A DNA stretch of 64,000 nt from Carettochelys insculpta. Lineage: Eukaryota > Chordata > Testudines > Carettochelyidae. Location of the stretch: assembly GCF_033958435.1 (NCBI RefSeq), contig NC_134137.1, forward strand, positions 240,234,501 to 240,298,500, given 5' to 3'. The number at the start of each line of letters is the position of its first letter. The stretch's first letter is position 1. A program made the translations under genes and the position numbers. Under the pieces are notes generated by a model that saw only the letters and a program-made list of their open reading frames with translations, did not search any database and was not told the DNA's origin. Below, in pieces: positions 12,380 to 23,055 of the stretch.

Positions 12380-13470
12380 CCCTCAGTAGTGAAAGAATAC
12401 AGTGAGGACTATTTGAAAAAGCTGGATATGTGCAAATCCCTGGGACTGGACCTAACGCATCTGGGGGTGCTGAGGGAGCTGGCTGATGTAACTGCCAAGC
12501 CATTGGCCATTATCTTTCAAAACTCATGTTGATCGGGGGGAGGTCTTGGATGACTGGAAAAAGGCAAACATATTGCCTCTCTTTAAAAAGGAAAGAAGGG
12601 GAATCCAGTGAATGACAGAACTGTCAGCCTCCCATGGAGCAGGTCCTTAAGGAATCCATTTTGAAACACTTTGAGGAGGAGAAGGTGATCAGAAACAGTC
12701 AACATGGAGTCACCAAGGGCAAGTTTTGCCTGACCAATCTAATTGTCCTCTATGATGAGATAGTTGGTTCTGTGAACATGGCAAAAGGCGTGGATGTGAT
12801 ATATTTTCATTTTAGCAAAGCTTTTGATATGGTCTCCCACAGTATTCTTGTCAGCAAGTTAAAGAAGGATGGATTGGATGAATGCATTATAATGTGGGTA
12901 GAAAGCTGGTTAGATTGTCTAGCTCAATGGATAGTGATCCACGACTTGATGTCTAGTTGGCAGTCGGTATCAAGCAGAGAGTCCCAGGGACTGGTCCTGG
13001 ATCCAGTTTTGTTCAGCATCTTCATCAATGATCTGGATGATGGGCTGGATTTCACCCTCAGCAAGTTCATTGATTATATTAAACTGGGGAGAGAGGTAGA
13101 TATGCCAGAGGGTAGGCTAGGGTCCAGAGTGACCTAAACAAATTGGAGGATTAAGCAAAGAGAAGTCTGATGTGGTTCAGCAAGGACATGTGCACAGTCC
13201 TGCTTTTAGGCTGGAAGAATCTCATTCAGTGCTACAGACTAAGGCATGACTGGCTAAACAGCTACTCCACAGAAAAGGACCTGGGGCTTATCCTGAGTGA
13301 AAAGCTGGATATGAGTCAACATTGTGCCGTTGTTGCCAAGAAAGCTAATGGCATGTTGGGCTGCATTAGTAGGTGATTTTCAGCAGATTGAGAGAAGTGA
13401 TTATTCCCCTCTGTTCAGCACTGACGAAACCATATCTAGAGTATTGCCGCCAGTTTATCAGTTTGCCTGG
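12380..13470 (+). mobile_element. CR1 LINE, 5'-truncated and decayed
   Basis: Broken plus-strand frames carry CR1 RT text: LKESILKHFEEEKVI and QHGVTKGKFCLTNLI (12640-12750), FHFSKAFDMVSHSILVSKL (12800-12860), FSIFINDLDDGLDFTLSKF (13010-13070), and the later AKKANGMLGCISR (13335-13375). The catalytic FADD box is replaced by FIDY. It is more decayed than the copy at 19540-21370 and lacks the proper 3' end. Confidence 0.85.
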
Positions 13471-13539
13471 AATGGGATTGTATAAATAGCCTCCGTATAG
13501 GTCACATAACCATACAGGAGTGTCATGAAAACAAATTCA

Positions 13540-13713
13540 TTAATGACAAGGAGTCCGGTGGCACTTTCAAGACTAACAAATTTATTAGGGCATAAGCTTT
13601 CACTTCTTCTCATCACTTTTGGAGGTGATGGAGCACTCTCAGCTCTCTGTCCCAACCTTTTTCCTTTGCTTTTCTCTTCAAGCATCTGAAGAAGTGAGTT
13701 GGATCTCACAAAA
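13540..13713 (+). repeat. PLE tail repeats, converging pair
   Basis: The left part reads ACAAGGAGTCCGGTGGCAC, CAAGACTAACAAATTTATTAG and CATAAGCTTTCAC; the right part begins ATCTGAAGAAGTGAG and runs into AAAAGCTTATG in the opposite orientation. These are the terminal sequences seen next to PLE coding remnants elsewhere in the window. The right-hand tail is interrupted at 13714 and resumes at 14306. Confidence 0.6.
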
Positions 13714-13721
13714 GCTTATGT

Positions 13722-14297
13722 CAGGTGTGGCGAAACTTTTTGGATTGGGAGCAACTGACCCACAGAAAAATAGTCAGTTGTCACATGAGCGGGAAGCAAA
13801 AAAAAAAAAAAAAAAAAAAAAAAGGCAGGAGGGAGGGTGCAGGAGCATGTTTGAGAGATTTGGGACGGTGCAGGATACAGGAGCTGTCTGGGGGAACAGG
13901 GTCTGAGCAACAAGCGTGCTGTTTACCTGTGCAGCTCCCCCAAAAGACATGTCTCTGTGGTCTGTCCCCATGCTCCCAGCACTGCCCTCCACTGCTCTGA
14001 TTGGCCATAATTCTGGCCAATCAGAGCAGCTGGATAAAGCCTCCAGGCAGCACTGCCACTGCCACTCCCTCATTCCCTTCTTCAGCTGCAGGAGTGGCAG
14101 CAAGCGGCAGCCACACCACGCTGAGTCGCTTCCTGCCCTGCCCAGCAGAACCCAGGGGCTGGATCCAGCTCCCGCTTGCCTGACTCTTGCCCATGAAGCC
14201 TGGGGCTCCACAGCCCTCACCCTTTCATGGGGCAGATGCTGGGGAGCCCCGAGCCTGGGAGGCCAGATCCAGGCAAGTCCAGGGTTCCCCATGCCTG
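13722..14297 (+). mobile_element. hAT-like element inserted in a PLE tail
   Basis: The insert begins CAGGTGTGGCGAAACTTTTTGG and ends CCCCATGCCTG, short hAT-type inverted ends. It is flanked by an 8-bp direct repeat with one mismatch, GCTTATGT (13714-13721) and GCTTATGC (14298-14305), the size expected for hAT. It splits a PLE tail that continues as AATAAATGTGTTAGG on the far side, so it is younger than that tail. A run of 26 A lies inside. It has no transposase frame. Confidence 0.7.
13798..13823 (+). repeat. (A)26 homopolymer
   Basis: An uninterrupted run of 26 A inside the hAT-like insert. It creates Lys-rich and Phe-rich false frames on the two strands. Confidence 0.95.
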
Positions 14298-14305
14298 GCT
14301 TATGC

Positions 14306-14400
14306 CTTAATAAATGTGTTAGGTTTTAAAGTGCCATTGGAGCCCTTGTTGTCTTTGCTGAAACAGACTAACCTGGCTATCCCATTGAAATAACATCCTT
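14306..14400 (-). repeat. PLE tail, continuation after the hAT insert
   Basis: TTAATAAATGTGTTAGG, AAGTGCCATTGGAGCCC and GCTGAAACAGACTAACCTGGC continue the tail broken at 13714. Together with 13540-13713 this forms a PLE-tail palindrome. Confidence 0.6.
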
Positions 14401-15984
14401 AATGTCAGTGAAGCACTCAGGTACTGTAATGACAAGCATCATAGAAATACCCAGAATGAAATTAATAATTGTGTATTCAGAGCAGGGTTTGGACTCTGTG
14501 CAGTAAATAAGGGCATGGACCACACGCTACATGAGAAGGATTTAAAAAAAAATAATGGGTAGCTAAACATGGGAGATAGCATAAACAAATAGCATGGGCT
14601 CATGTATTAAAATGTAGATCCACAAAGAGGCTGAATTAACATTGACCAAGCAACTCCTGCTCACCCTCACAGCTCAGAGAGACAGGGCTGCTGCCATCCG
14701 GGAAACTGAGCTCCTAACTCATGTAAAACTGTGTAATGGAAGGCTGCAGAAGTGTCACAGGATAAAGCTCACAGACTCTTTATTAGTGGTCACAGTGACA
14801 CCTGAAGCTAGCGTGACTCATAGCTCCCAGCCACTATTTGCAGGCAGTTAGAAACGACGTAGTTTGCTCGTAAACCAAACACATTTGCTATGGAAATGAT
14901 CACAAGACCATAAACATAGAGGCTCTGTGATGTTCTCTTTTCAGAGCAGAGCCACATTTTAAATTGGCCATGAAGAGATTCGTGGATACTTGACTTTATT
15001 ACAAATTTCCCTAGATTGACACAAACAGAAAATATTCCACCTATTATTTTGTCTCACCTGCCTCTGTTATAACTGCTGTTAATCACTCAGAGGAAACTTC
15101 AAACTTGCTAAGAACTCACATGGGTGTGGAGCCTGGTGAAAAGGCAGTCAGATTTTTGCTTGATGACTAAGTTGGCTGCTGTTCAGCCCTCCGCATACAA
15201 AGGGTCTTTTCTCTGTAAATCATAAAGAAAATGAATCATCCAAGTGCTTATGCCTACAGATGCACTGTATAGCTTTGCTCCAGAGCCTAGTCACAGGACT
15301 GAATCTTCCATTTACTCAGAGGGTCTGTAGTCTTCCGTTGCTGGGGAATGTTACAAAACAGGAAGGTGCCTTTCAAAATGTGAGAATATGATGAAAATAA
15401 ACACCGGCTTTCGTCAGAGACCAGAAGTTATGGGAAATACATTCAGCCCTCTGGCTTTGTTGTGCTCCAACAGAGCAAACCCCATGCAGTATAAACAACC
15501 GAGAAGCAAGTCGTTCTTTGTGGCTGCAAGAATGTGCAGCTTCCTGATGTGCCAACTCAGTTCTGGGCAAGAGGTATGGCTACAGCTGCTGCTAAAAGTC
15601 AACTTTCACTATGCTCCAGAGCTAAATGCCTTCTGGGCAGCTCTGCCAGGTGGATTTGGCTCCAGCACAGAGATGCCGTTCGTTCTGATACCCTGTGCTC
15701 CCTATGGAAATTTGCTGTGGGCACCACATCACTTCCACTCTGGGGAGGGTGGGCCTTCTCAGAGGGCCTGGGTTCGATCAGGCCTGGGTTTTTGTAGCCC
15801 TACAGCTTCTTACTTTGGCTTCTTCTTTTCTACAACACCTGAACTTAAAACTAATGTATAGGCCCAGAAGTTATTCTATCCATATTCTACCCAGGGAGGC
15901 GCTCAGTGACTTCAGGCCTCATGCAGCCTGCAGTGTGGAGCGCTGGCTACTTATGAACAACAGACAGTGTGTCCCAGTGGAGAG
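14401..15984. other. Intergenic, no gene seen
   Basis: A 157-codon open frame at 15388-15861 has no recognisable family, no splice context and overlapping frames on both strands. I see no gene. Confidence 0.4.
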
Positions 15985-16160
15985 ACAGTGTGTCCTAGTA
16001 GCTTGAGGGGTGAACAAGCGCTCTGGGTTCTCGTCTTAGCTGTGCTGCTGGATGACCTTAAGCAAGTCTCTTCCACGCTCTGGGCCTCAGTTTCCCCACG
16101 TGTAAAATCCTAATGACCTGCATTGTAAAGTGCTTTCAGATCTACCTGTGCAAAACACCA
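15985..16160 (+). repeat. MIR/CORE-SINE
   Basis: The CORE segment is clear: GGTTCTCGTCTTAGCTGTGC, then GATGACCTTAAGCAAGTCTC, then GGGCCTCAGTTTCCCCACGT and TGTAAAATCC. This is the old amniote MIR layout in sense orientation. Confidence 0.75.
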
Positions 16161-16602
16161 GGGCTACATCTACATGAGATGCTCTTTGTAGTAAAACTGG
16201 GCTTTTGTCGGGAAAAATCACGGATTGTCTACACGGAAAATGCTCTGTGTTGACAGTTTGTTGACAAAACCCAGCACATCAGCCAGCAGTATTATACCTC
16301 TCCCCTCCACATATACCACTTCTCTCGACAGTGTTCTGTCAACAAAACGGCAGTGTGGATACTCCGGGGCCCTTTTGTCAACAGACAGGGCTTCCGGTTC
16401 ACCAGGTAGTCCTACCTGCAGAGCTTCCGGCCAGCCGTTCTGTCAAGAGAGGTCCAGGCAGCCTGGCTGCTCTCTGCCAACAGAGCAGCTTGTTCTTTCA
16501 ATCCACTTTTAGGTGCAGACTCAATCTGTCAACAGAAGTTTTGCTGGGAAATCCCTTCCAACTGTCACTTCTGGCGACAGAGGCTTCTCGCATAGATGTC
16601 AC
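16161..16602 (+). mobile_element. MITE family E (TTGTCAACAGA motifs)
   Basis: Starts GGGCTACATCTACATGAGATG and ends near GCATAGATGTCACTC, which is roughly its inverse. The body repeats the words TTTTGTCAACAGA, GTTGACAAAAC and CTGTCAACAG. It is a non-autonomous DNA transposon with no coding capacity. Ends are approximate. Confidence 0.55.
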
Positions 16603-16616
16603 TCATATTAGAACTA

Positions 16617-17226
16617 GTAACAGAGGGGGAGCCGTGCTAGTCTACACACTATCAAAACAAAAAACAGTCAAGTAGCACTTTAAAGACTAGCAAAATAGTT
16701 TATTAGGTGAGCTTTCGTGGGACAGACCCACTTCTTCAGACCATAGCCAGACCGGAACAGACTCAATATATAAAGCATAGAGAACCAAAAACAGTAAGCA
16801 AGGAGGACAAATCAAAAACAAATGATCAAGGTGAGCAAATCAGAGAGTGGAGGGGTGGCGGGGGGCAGGGGGGGGAAGGTCAAGAATTAGATTAAGCCAA
16901 GTATGCAGACGAGCCCCTATAGTGACTCAGAAAGTTCCCGTCCTGGTTTAAACCATGTGTTAATGTGCCAAATTTGAATATAAAAGCCAGCTCGGCTGTA
17001 TCTCTTTGAAGAACGGTGCAAAAGTTTTTTTTCAGTAACACACATACCTTTAGGTCATTGACAGAATGCCCCATTCCATTAAAATGTTGACTAACTGGTT
17101 TGTGGATCTGGAGTGTTTTGTTGTCTGTTTTGTGCCCATTAACCCTTTGTGTAAGGGAGTTAGAAGTCTGTCCAATATACGAAGCATCTGGGCATTGTTG
17201 ACACATATGATGTTAGCAGAGGAGCC
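16617..17226 (-). mobile_element. Penelope-like element, GIY-YIG and 3' tail
   Basis: The minus strand encodes a GIY-YIG endonuclease fragment (frame 17206-16892): MCQQCPDASYIGQTSNSL, then RVNGHKTDN, HFNGMGHSVNDLKV and a Glu-containing C-terminal part. The CxxC pair before YIGQT is typical of PLEs. The 3' tail runs down to AGTAACAGAGGGGGAGCCGTG at 16617. The upstream linker of the same protein lies next door in the opposite orientation, so this is a rearranged copy. Confidence 0.8.
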
Positions 17227-17535
17227 CCCAACTCAAACCACTGCAACGAGTTACTAAAGATCTACAACCTGTCCTTAACCAGGATGCCACACTCCAGAAG
17301 GCCCTGGGTGACAAGCCTGTTCTCTCCTACAGACAACCACCCAACCTTATGAGGATCCTCACAAACAGCCACAGTCTATACCCCAGGAATACCAGTCCTG
17401 GAACCTTTCCTTGCAACAAAGCCCGCTGCCAGCTTTGTCCACATATCTTTTCTGGAAATACCATCACTGGACCTAACCGGGTTACTCACAGAATCACGGG
17501 CACTTTCTCATGCTCCTCTACTAACAGCTGTTAGT
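17222..17535 (+). mobile_element. Penelope-like element, inverted linker segment
   Basis: The plus strand encodes the linker that normally precedes the GIY-YIG domain: SYRQPPNLMRILTNSHS, then PCNKARCQLCPHIFSGN, ITGPNRVTH and TGTFSCSSTN. It is homologous to the linker in the intron copy at 28600-28870 ([17 protein letters not shown]), but here it is inverted relative to the GIY-YIG piece. GCTCCTCTxCTAACA occurs at both ends of the segment in opposite orientation (17212-17226 and 17516-17531), as if the same element sequence had been copied twice at the junction. Confidence 0.75.
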
Positions 17536-17539
17536 CTGG

Positions 17540-18889
17540 GCCCTGACCCGTGGCCCACGCCCCTCACCCCTCCGCTGCTGGGTCCCCATCCCCTGTCCTC
17601 GAGGATGATGGGTGTGGTGTCCCCATGGGTGACCCCCTTCAGGGGTTCTGCTCCCTCCTACCCCCAGGGATGGGGCATGGCACTGTCCTGGGGAACAAGT
17701 GCTGATGGGCTCTGGGGACCATGCCTCCGCTGTCCCAAGGCCATGGTCTGGCTGGGCCCCAGTGGGCTGGGGTCAGCTGGGTGTGTGGGGGGTCCTGGTC
17801 AAGTCCCTTGCCCTCACCCCTTAACCCAGGGGTGTGTACCTGGGGTACATACCTGATGGTCCACTCCCATGGTCAGGGGACACCCATCGGGCGGATGCCC
17901 TGCTGGAACTGCGGGAGGGGAGGTCAGTCAGGAGCCATCCCCTTCCCCTGCCCCGTTGCTGGAGCCCTCCTTCTCCTCTGCTGTCCCAGGTGTGGGCTCC
18001 TCTGGGGTGCAGGGCTGGCCTCCAGGCCGGACTCTAGCTCCGGGCCCTGCTGGGGATTCTCGGCTGAGGTGTCAAGGTGGCCGGGGGCGGGGAGGAGGAG
18101 GTTACTGGGGGCCCAGAATCTCCCTGAGCTTCTTGTAAAAGGGGAAAGCAGTGGGGGTGGCCCCAGACCGGCTGGCTGTGTCCCAGGCCTGGGCATAACC
18201 CTCCTACAGCTCTTTGACCTTACTCCTGAATGGTCAGGAGTGCGGACAGGGTGACCCCGGGCGGCCAGGCTCTCGTCCAGCCGGGTGAACGTGTCTGCGT
18301 TTCGTCGCTTGCTCCCCATTACCCGGAGCACCTCCTCCTCTCCCCAAAGTCCCAGCAGGTCCTGGATCTTGGTGTCCGACCAGGAGGGGCCCCGCTGCCT
18401 CTTCCTCCCCCAGCTGGACAGCTGGGTGCCCTGGGGGTGCTCAGAGGGCTGGCTAGCTGCCATGGGTGCTGGGTGGTGGATCGGGGCATTTGGAGGGCAT
18501 GCAGGGTGTGCACGTGTCTGTGCTGCTGCCTGCATGCTCTTAGCTTCCTGCCACAGGAAATCCAGGGGCGTGGAGCTTTAAGGGCTGTTGTGCGCGGCGA
18601 CCATAGAGCCCCGCAGGGGCTGGACAGAGCGTCTCTCAACCCTTCAGCTGATGGCCACCATGGAGGACCCCGCTATTTCGATGTAGCGGGATGCGGATCA
18701 TCTACACATGCCCTACTTTGACGGTGAACGTCGAGGTAGGGCGCTATTCCCATCTTCTGACAGGGATAGCGATTTTGACGTCTCACCACCTTGCGTTGAT
18801 TTCAACTTCAAAATAGCGCACGGCCACGCGCTGTTTCAAAGTTGGACCAGCTATTTGGAAATAGCCAGCTAGTGTAGATGTGGCTTAAA
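17540..18889 (-). mobile_element. Longer DNA transposon related to MITE family A
   Basis: The right 300 bp (18590-18889) match the end of MITE family A: CCATAGAGCCCCGCAGGGGC, CTCAACCCTTCAGCTGATGG, CTATTTCGATGTAGCGGGA, then GTCGAGGTAGGGCGCTATTC and a decayed end at GTGTAGATGTGGCT. Unlike the two MITE copies, the interior is GC-rich and holds an open frame with a Myb/SANT-like domain. The left end was not found; PLE sequence abuts at about 17535. It could be a degraded, partly autonomous relative of the MITEs. Confidence 0.6.
17924..18535 (-). pseudogene. Myb/SANT-like DNA-binding protein of the DNA transposon
   Basis: A 203-codon minus-strand frame. Residues of about 42-115 contain RKRQRGPSWSDTKIQDLL, GLWGEEEVLRVMGSKRRN and FTRLDESLAARGHPV, followed by a basic stretch. 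This resembles the trihelix/Myb-like domain (Trp-containing helix 1, 'GEE', 'SKRRN', 'RGH') in vertebrate proteins derived from PIF/Harbinger-type transposons. In PIF/Harbinger transposons such a protein binds the element's ends alongside the transposase; that role here is inferred. No transposase frame is visible. The rest is Pro/Gly-rich low-complexity sequence, and the start codon may not be original. Confidence 0.55.
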
Positions 18890-19539
18890 TGTGGCCACTG
18901 GAGCTCTGGACACTGCAGCTGCTACTTTGGCAGTGGTAGCAGCTGAAGCTCTGTGCCTTTTTGAAATGCCCAACGACCATTGCCCTCTTCCCTCCCCTCT
19001 CCTTCCCCCAATCTCAGGCCTGTCTGTGGACGGCTCTGTAAGTGCAAAGCCTGTCAGAGGTTTGCAGCTTGACATCAACTTCCTGGTGTGAGAAGCACTC
19101 CAGGTGGTGTGCTTGCATCTGGGGACGAAATGGCGAATCAGGGATTTTCTTACTCTCCCTCTGTGCCAGGCCATGCCTACAGAGTGAACTCTGTAAGTTT
19201 ATAAATGATTCCTAAGCAGGCCTGCCCCCAGTGGGAGGCAAAGGGGGGCAGTTGCCCCCAGGCTTGGTGTTTCAAAGGAGCCCAGAGCTCCAGCCATTGC
19301 TATTGCTACTTTGTTGCAGCTGGAGCTCTGGGCCCCTTTGAAATGCCACAGCCGCGCTGCTGCATGTGGCTGTGAGGGAGCATGTGGCGGTGGGCACCAC
19401 TTTGGGCCAGACTGCACTGAGGGCGGAATATTCTAGGCTCCGCCTGTTCTGCTCTTGGCCCCACCCCTTCCACCTTGCCCCACTTGATTTATGTGATAAG
19501 TCACAGATGAGAATATTGCTTTGTCTTCTGGTCAACATT
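18890..19539. repeat. Diverged repeat with inverted GAGCTCTGG arms
   Basis: Text TTTCAAAGGAGCCCAGAGCTCCAGC and, about 40 bp on, CAGCTGGAGCTCTGGGCCCCTTTGAAAT form an inverted pair (19269-19345). A related unit with CTGGAGCTCTGG and CTTTTTGAAATGCCC is at 18895-18970. The family is not named with confidence; no gene is seen. Confidence 0.4.
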
Positions 19540-21370
19540 CATCTATGGAACTGCAGCTGGCAAGGGATGTGAAGAGTAACAAGAAGGGTTTCTACAGGCA
19601 TGTGAACAATAAACAGGTCATCAGAGAAGGTGTGAGGCCATTACTGGATGAGGGAGGTAACCTAGTGACAGATGATGCAGGAAAAGCTGAAGTACTCAAT
19701 GCTTTTTTTGCCTCAGTCTTCACAGACAAAGTCAGCTTCCCAGTGATGGTCCTAGATGATGCAGTATGGGAAGGTGGAGGGCAGCCATCTGTGGGGAAGG
19801 AACAAGTTCTGAGCTAGCTAGAAAAACTAGATGTGCACAAGTCCATGGGTCTGGATTTAATGCACCCCAGGGTACTGAGGGAATTGGCAGAGGTCATTGC
19901 TGAACCTTTGGCCATTATCCTCGAAGACTCTTGGAGATTGGGGGAGATACCGGATGACTGGAAGAAGGCAAATGTAGTGGCCATCTTTAAAAAAGGAAAG
20001 AAGGACAATCCAGGGAACTATAGACCAGTCAGCCTTACCTCAATCCCTGGGAAAATAATGGAGGGAATCCTCAAGGAATCCATTTTGAAGCACTTGGAAG
20101 AGGGGAAAGTGATCAAAAATAGCCAACATGGATTCACCGGGGCAAGTCCTGCCTCACCAATCTGATCAGCTTCTATGATGACGTAACAAGCTCTGTGGAC
20201 ATGAGGAAGTCAGTGGATGTGATATATCTTGACTTCAGCAAGGCTTTTGATACGGTCTCCCACCAACATTCTTGTCCATAAGTTAAGGAAATATGGATTG
20301 GATCCTTGGACTATAAGATGAGTAGAAAGCTGGCTTGATGGTCGGGCCCAACGGGTAGTGGTCAATGGCTCAATATCTGGATGGCAGTCTGTTTCAAGTG
20401 GAGTGCCGCAAGGCTCGGTTCTGGGGCCGGTGTTATTCAACATCTTTATTAATGACCTGGATGAGGGACTGGGTTGCACCCTCAGCAAGTTTGTGGATGA
20501 CACAAAACTAGGGGGAGAGGTAGATACGTTGGAGGGTAGAGAGAGAATCCAGAGGAACCTGGATAAATTGGAGGACTGAGCCAAAAGAAATCTGATGCAG
20601 TTCAATAAGGAGAAGTGTAGAATCCTGTGCCTGGGGTGGAAGAATTCCAAACAGTTACAGGCTGGGGACCGACTGGCTCAGCAGCAGTACGATGGAAAGG
20701 GACCTAGGGGTTATGGTGGTTGAAAGGCTGGCTATGAGCAAACAGTGTGCCCTTGTTGCCAAGAAAGCTAACGGCATACTGGGGTGCATTAGGAGGAGCA
20801 TTTCGAGCAGATCTAGGGAAGTAGTTATTCCTCTTTATTCGGCACTGGTCAGGCCACATCTGGAATATTGTGTCCAGTTTTGGGCCCCCCAGTATAAAAA
20901 GGATGTGGATTTGCTGGAGCAGGTTCAGCGAAGGGCAACAAAAATGATTAAGGGTCTGGAGCACAAGACCTATGAGGATAGGCTGAGGGATTTGGGCTTG
21001 TTTAGTTTACAGAACAGAAGGCTTAGAGGTGATTCAATAGCAGCCTTCAACTTCCTGAAGGGGAGCTCTAAAGAGGATGGTGAGAAACTGTTCTCAGTGG
21101 TGTCAGATGGCAGAACAAGGAGTAATGGTCAGAAATTGAAGAGGGAAGGGTGTAGGTTAGATATTAGGAAAACCTTCTTCACCAGGCGGGTGGTGAAGCA
21201 TTGGAATGCGTTGCCTAGAGAGGTGGTGGATTCTCCATCCCTTGAGGTTTTCAAGTCCCGGCTGGACAAGGTCCTGGCTGGGATGACTTAGTAGGGGTTG
21301 ATCCTGCTTGAAGCAGGGGGCTGGACTAGATGACCTCCTGAGGTCCCTTCCAGCCCTATGATTCTGTGAG
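19540..21370 (+). mobile_element. CR1 LINE, 5'-truncated, with intact 3' end
   Basis: Plus-strand ORF2 remnants: [19 protein letters not shown] (19590-19650), GLDLMHPRVLRELAEVIAEPL (19850-19910), NYRPVSLTSIPGKIMEGILK (20020-20080), [22 protein letters not shown] (20400-20465), and the palm box [12 protein letters not shown] (20488-20523, FVDD instead of FADD). A 199-codon C-terminal frame follows (20692-21291). The 3' end carries the CR1 hallmark GGGCTGGACTAGATGACC, then CCTATGATTCTGTGAG at 21353-21368. Stops near 19815 and frame changes between 20165 and 20690 make it inactive. It is much better preserved than the CR1 at 12380. Confidence 0.95.
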
Positions 21371-22499
21371 TTTTTATGTTGTTGCCATTTTATAGATTTT
21401 CTTACTTCACTGTTTTGCTGTATCTATTGTTTTTAATAACAAAGTAAATTTTTAGCCCTAGAACCCTTGCTGCCCCAGATGATTTTAAACCTATAGTGAG
21501 CAACATGCAAAATCAGTGTTTACATCCATCTACAGCTGACTTTCCCATGCTATCCGGGTTCTCAGAGAGGCAACAAATACCATGAGAAATTTAACTATTA
21601 GACAGGGCAAATCTTGATCCTTTATAATACTATTCACTTTACAAGAAACTTAAGCCTGGAAATCTGGTGTTTTCTTCTCAACTAAGCCAACAGCATTCAC
21701 TCAGAATATTAACCGCTTTATTGTGTCTATGTTGCATTTGGAGGAAATAGTATGCACGTGCTGGCTAAGCTACTGGATGCGCACAAAGAAGATTAATGAT
21801 GGACTACTAGAAGCTTGATTTTTTGTGAACACTAGTCTTATGAATGACCAGTTGCATAAACCATTTTCCCCAACAGAAAAAAATAATCACATAGCCAAAG
21901 TGATAGCGGTGAAAAATGAATCACTATCCTGTCACAATCCAATGCACTGGAAATTGCTTTGCAGTTTGAAGAACAAGAAAATGATGCAGTGCCCTGTATT
22001 GTAACCCATGCTCATTACCTACCATAATTTTGAGATGTTCAGTTTCATGATGTTCTGAATTTCTCCGTACCCAACTAGTTCATAAACTAAGGGCTCTACC
22101 ATACAGCACAGAAACATTGTATTCAGACCTTTATACTTATGGTTTAAAACCATAATTTTAGAAACTGATACTAAAAATACGTGTTAAGCTTAAGGACAAT
22201 ATATGTAATATTTAATTGAACATTTGCTGTGGCCAGTTTAACAAACAAAATTCTGTATTTATTTTATGTTGGTGGGGAGGGGATATACGTATTGCATCAA
22301 CTTTTGCTCTCATTTGTAATAGTGCATGAGCCCTGGACAAATAAATAACTCCAGAGTTTGGCTTTCCGGCCACTAAATCACTCCATTAGAGAAAAAACTG
22401 CTATCTATTTTACCGGAAAATTGTTCCATTTTGCTCCATTTCTAAATAGCAAGCAGCTCATGACTCATTTGGAAAGGTTTTTATTAATCTACCATATAT
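21371..22499. other. Intergenic, no gene seen
   Basis: AT-rich sequence with no exon or repeat recognised. Confidence 0.4.
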
Positions 22500-23055
22500 T
22501 TGAAAGAGTTTGTCTCACTATCTGTTGGTCTTTCAAAAGGCGTGTTACATTCTTTTGATTTTCTTTTGAAAATGCTTTGTGTGTGTAGATGCTTTCGAAA
22601 GAGCCCCCTTCTTTCAAAAAATCTTTCGAAAGAACTTGCTAGTGTAGACACAGCCTTACTGTTTAGCTCCTCCTCCTCTTCTTTTGAAAGCATCTACACA
22701 CACAGAGCATTTTTAAAAGAAAATCAAAAGAATGTGGCACGCCTTTTGAAATCTCTCTGCATTTCCCATTTCAGGAAGAGCGCCCCCTTTCAGAAGCTTC
22801 TTTCAAAAAAAAATGCGTAGATGCTCTGCAAGCACTGTTTTTCTGAAAGAGCAGTCCTCATGGGGCCTGATTTTTTGATCCCTGGCATGTTCTTTCAAAA
22901 GAGCAGGGGCTGTGTAAACGCTCTCTTTTAAAAGAGCAGATCGCTTTTTTGATCTGCTTTTTTGTGTGTGGACGCTCGCTTTCGAAAGAAGTTCTTTCGG
23001 AAGAGATCTTCTGGAAGAGCTCCTTTCAAAAGATCTCCGCACTTTAGATGTAGCC
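22500..23055 (-). mobile_element. MITE family B, inverted double copy
   Basis: 22513-22651 ends CTAGTGTAGACACAGCC. 22680-23055 repeats the same blocks in reverse complement (GAAAGCATCTACACACACA, AAAATCAAAAGAATGTG, CACGCCTTTTGAAA) and continues through the family B body to AGATGTAGCC. The two arms can form a hairpin of about 75 bp. The body matches 6185-6606 in reverse. Confidence 0.6.

Noticed and set aside
20692..21291. 199-codon frame as a host gene
   Set aside because: It is the C-terminal part of a CR1 ORF2 in continuous order with CR1 RT motifs and the CR1 3' end.
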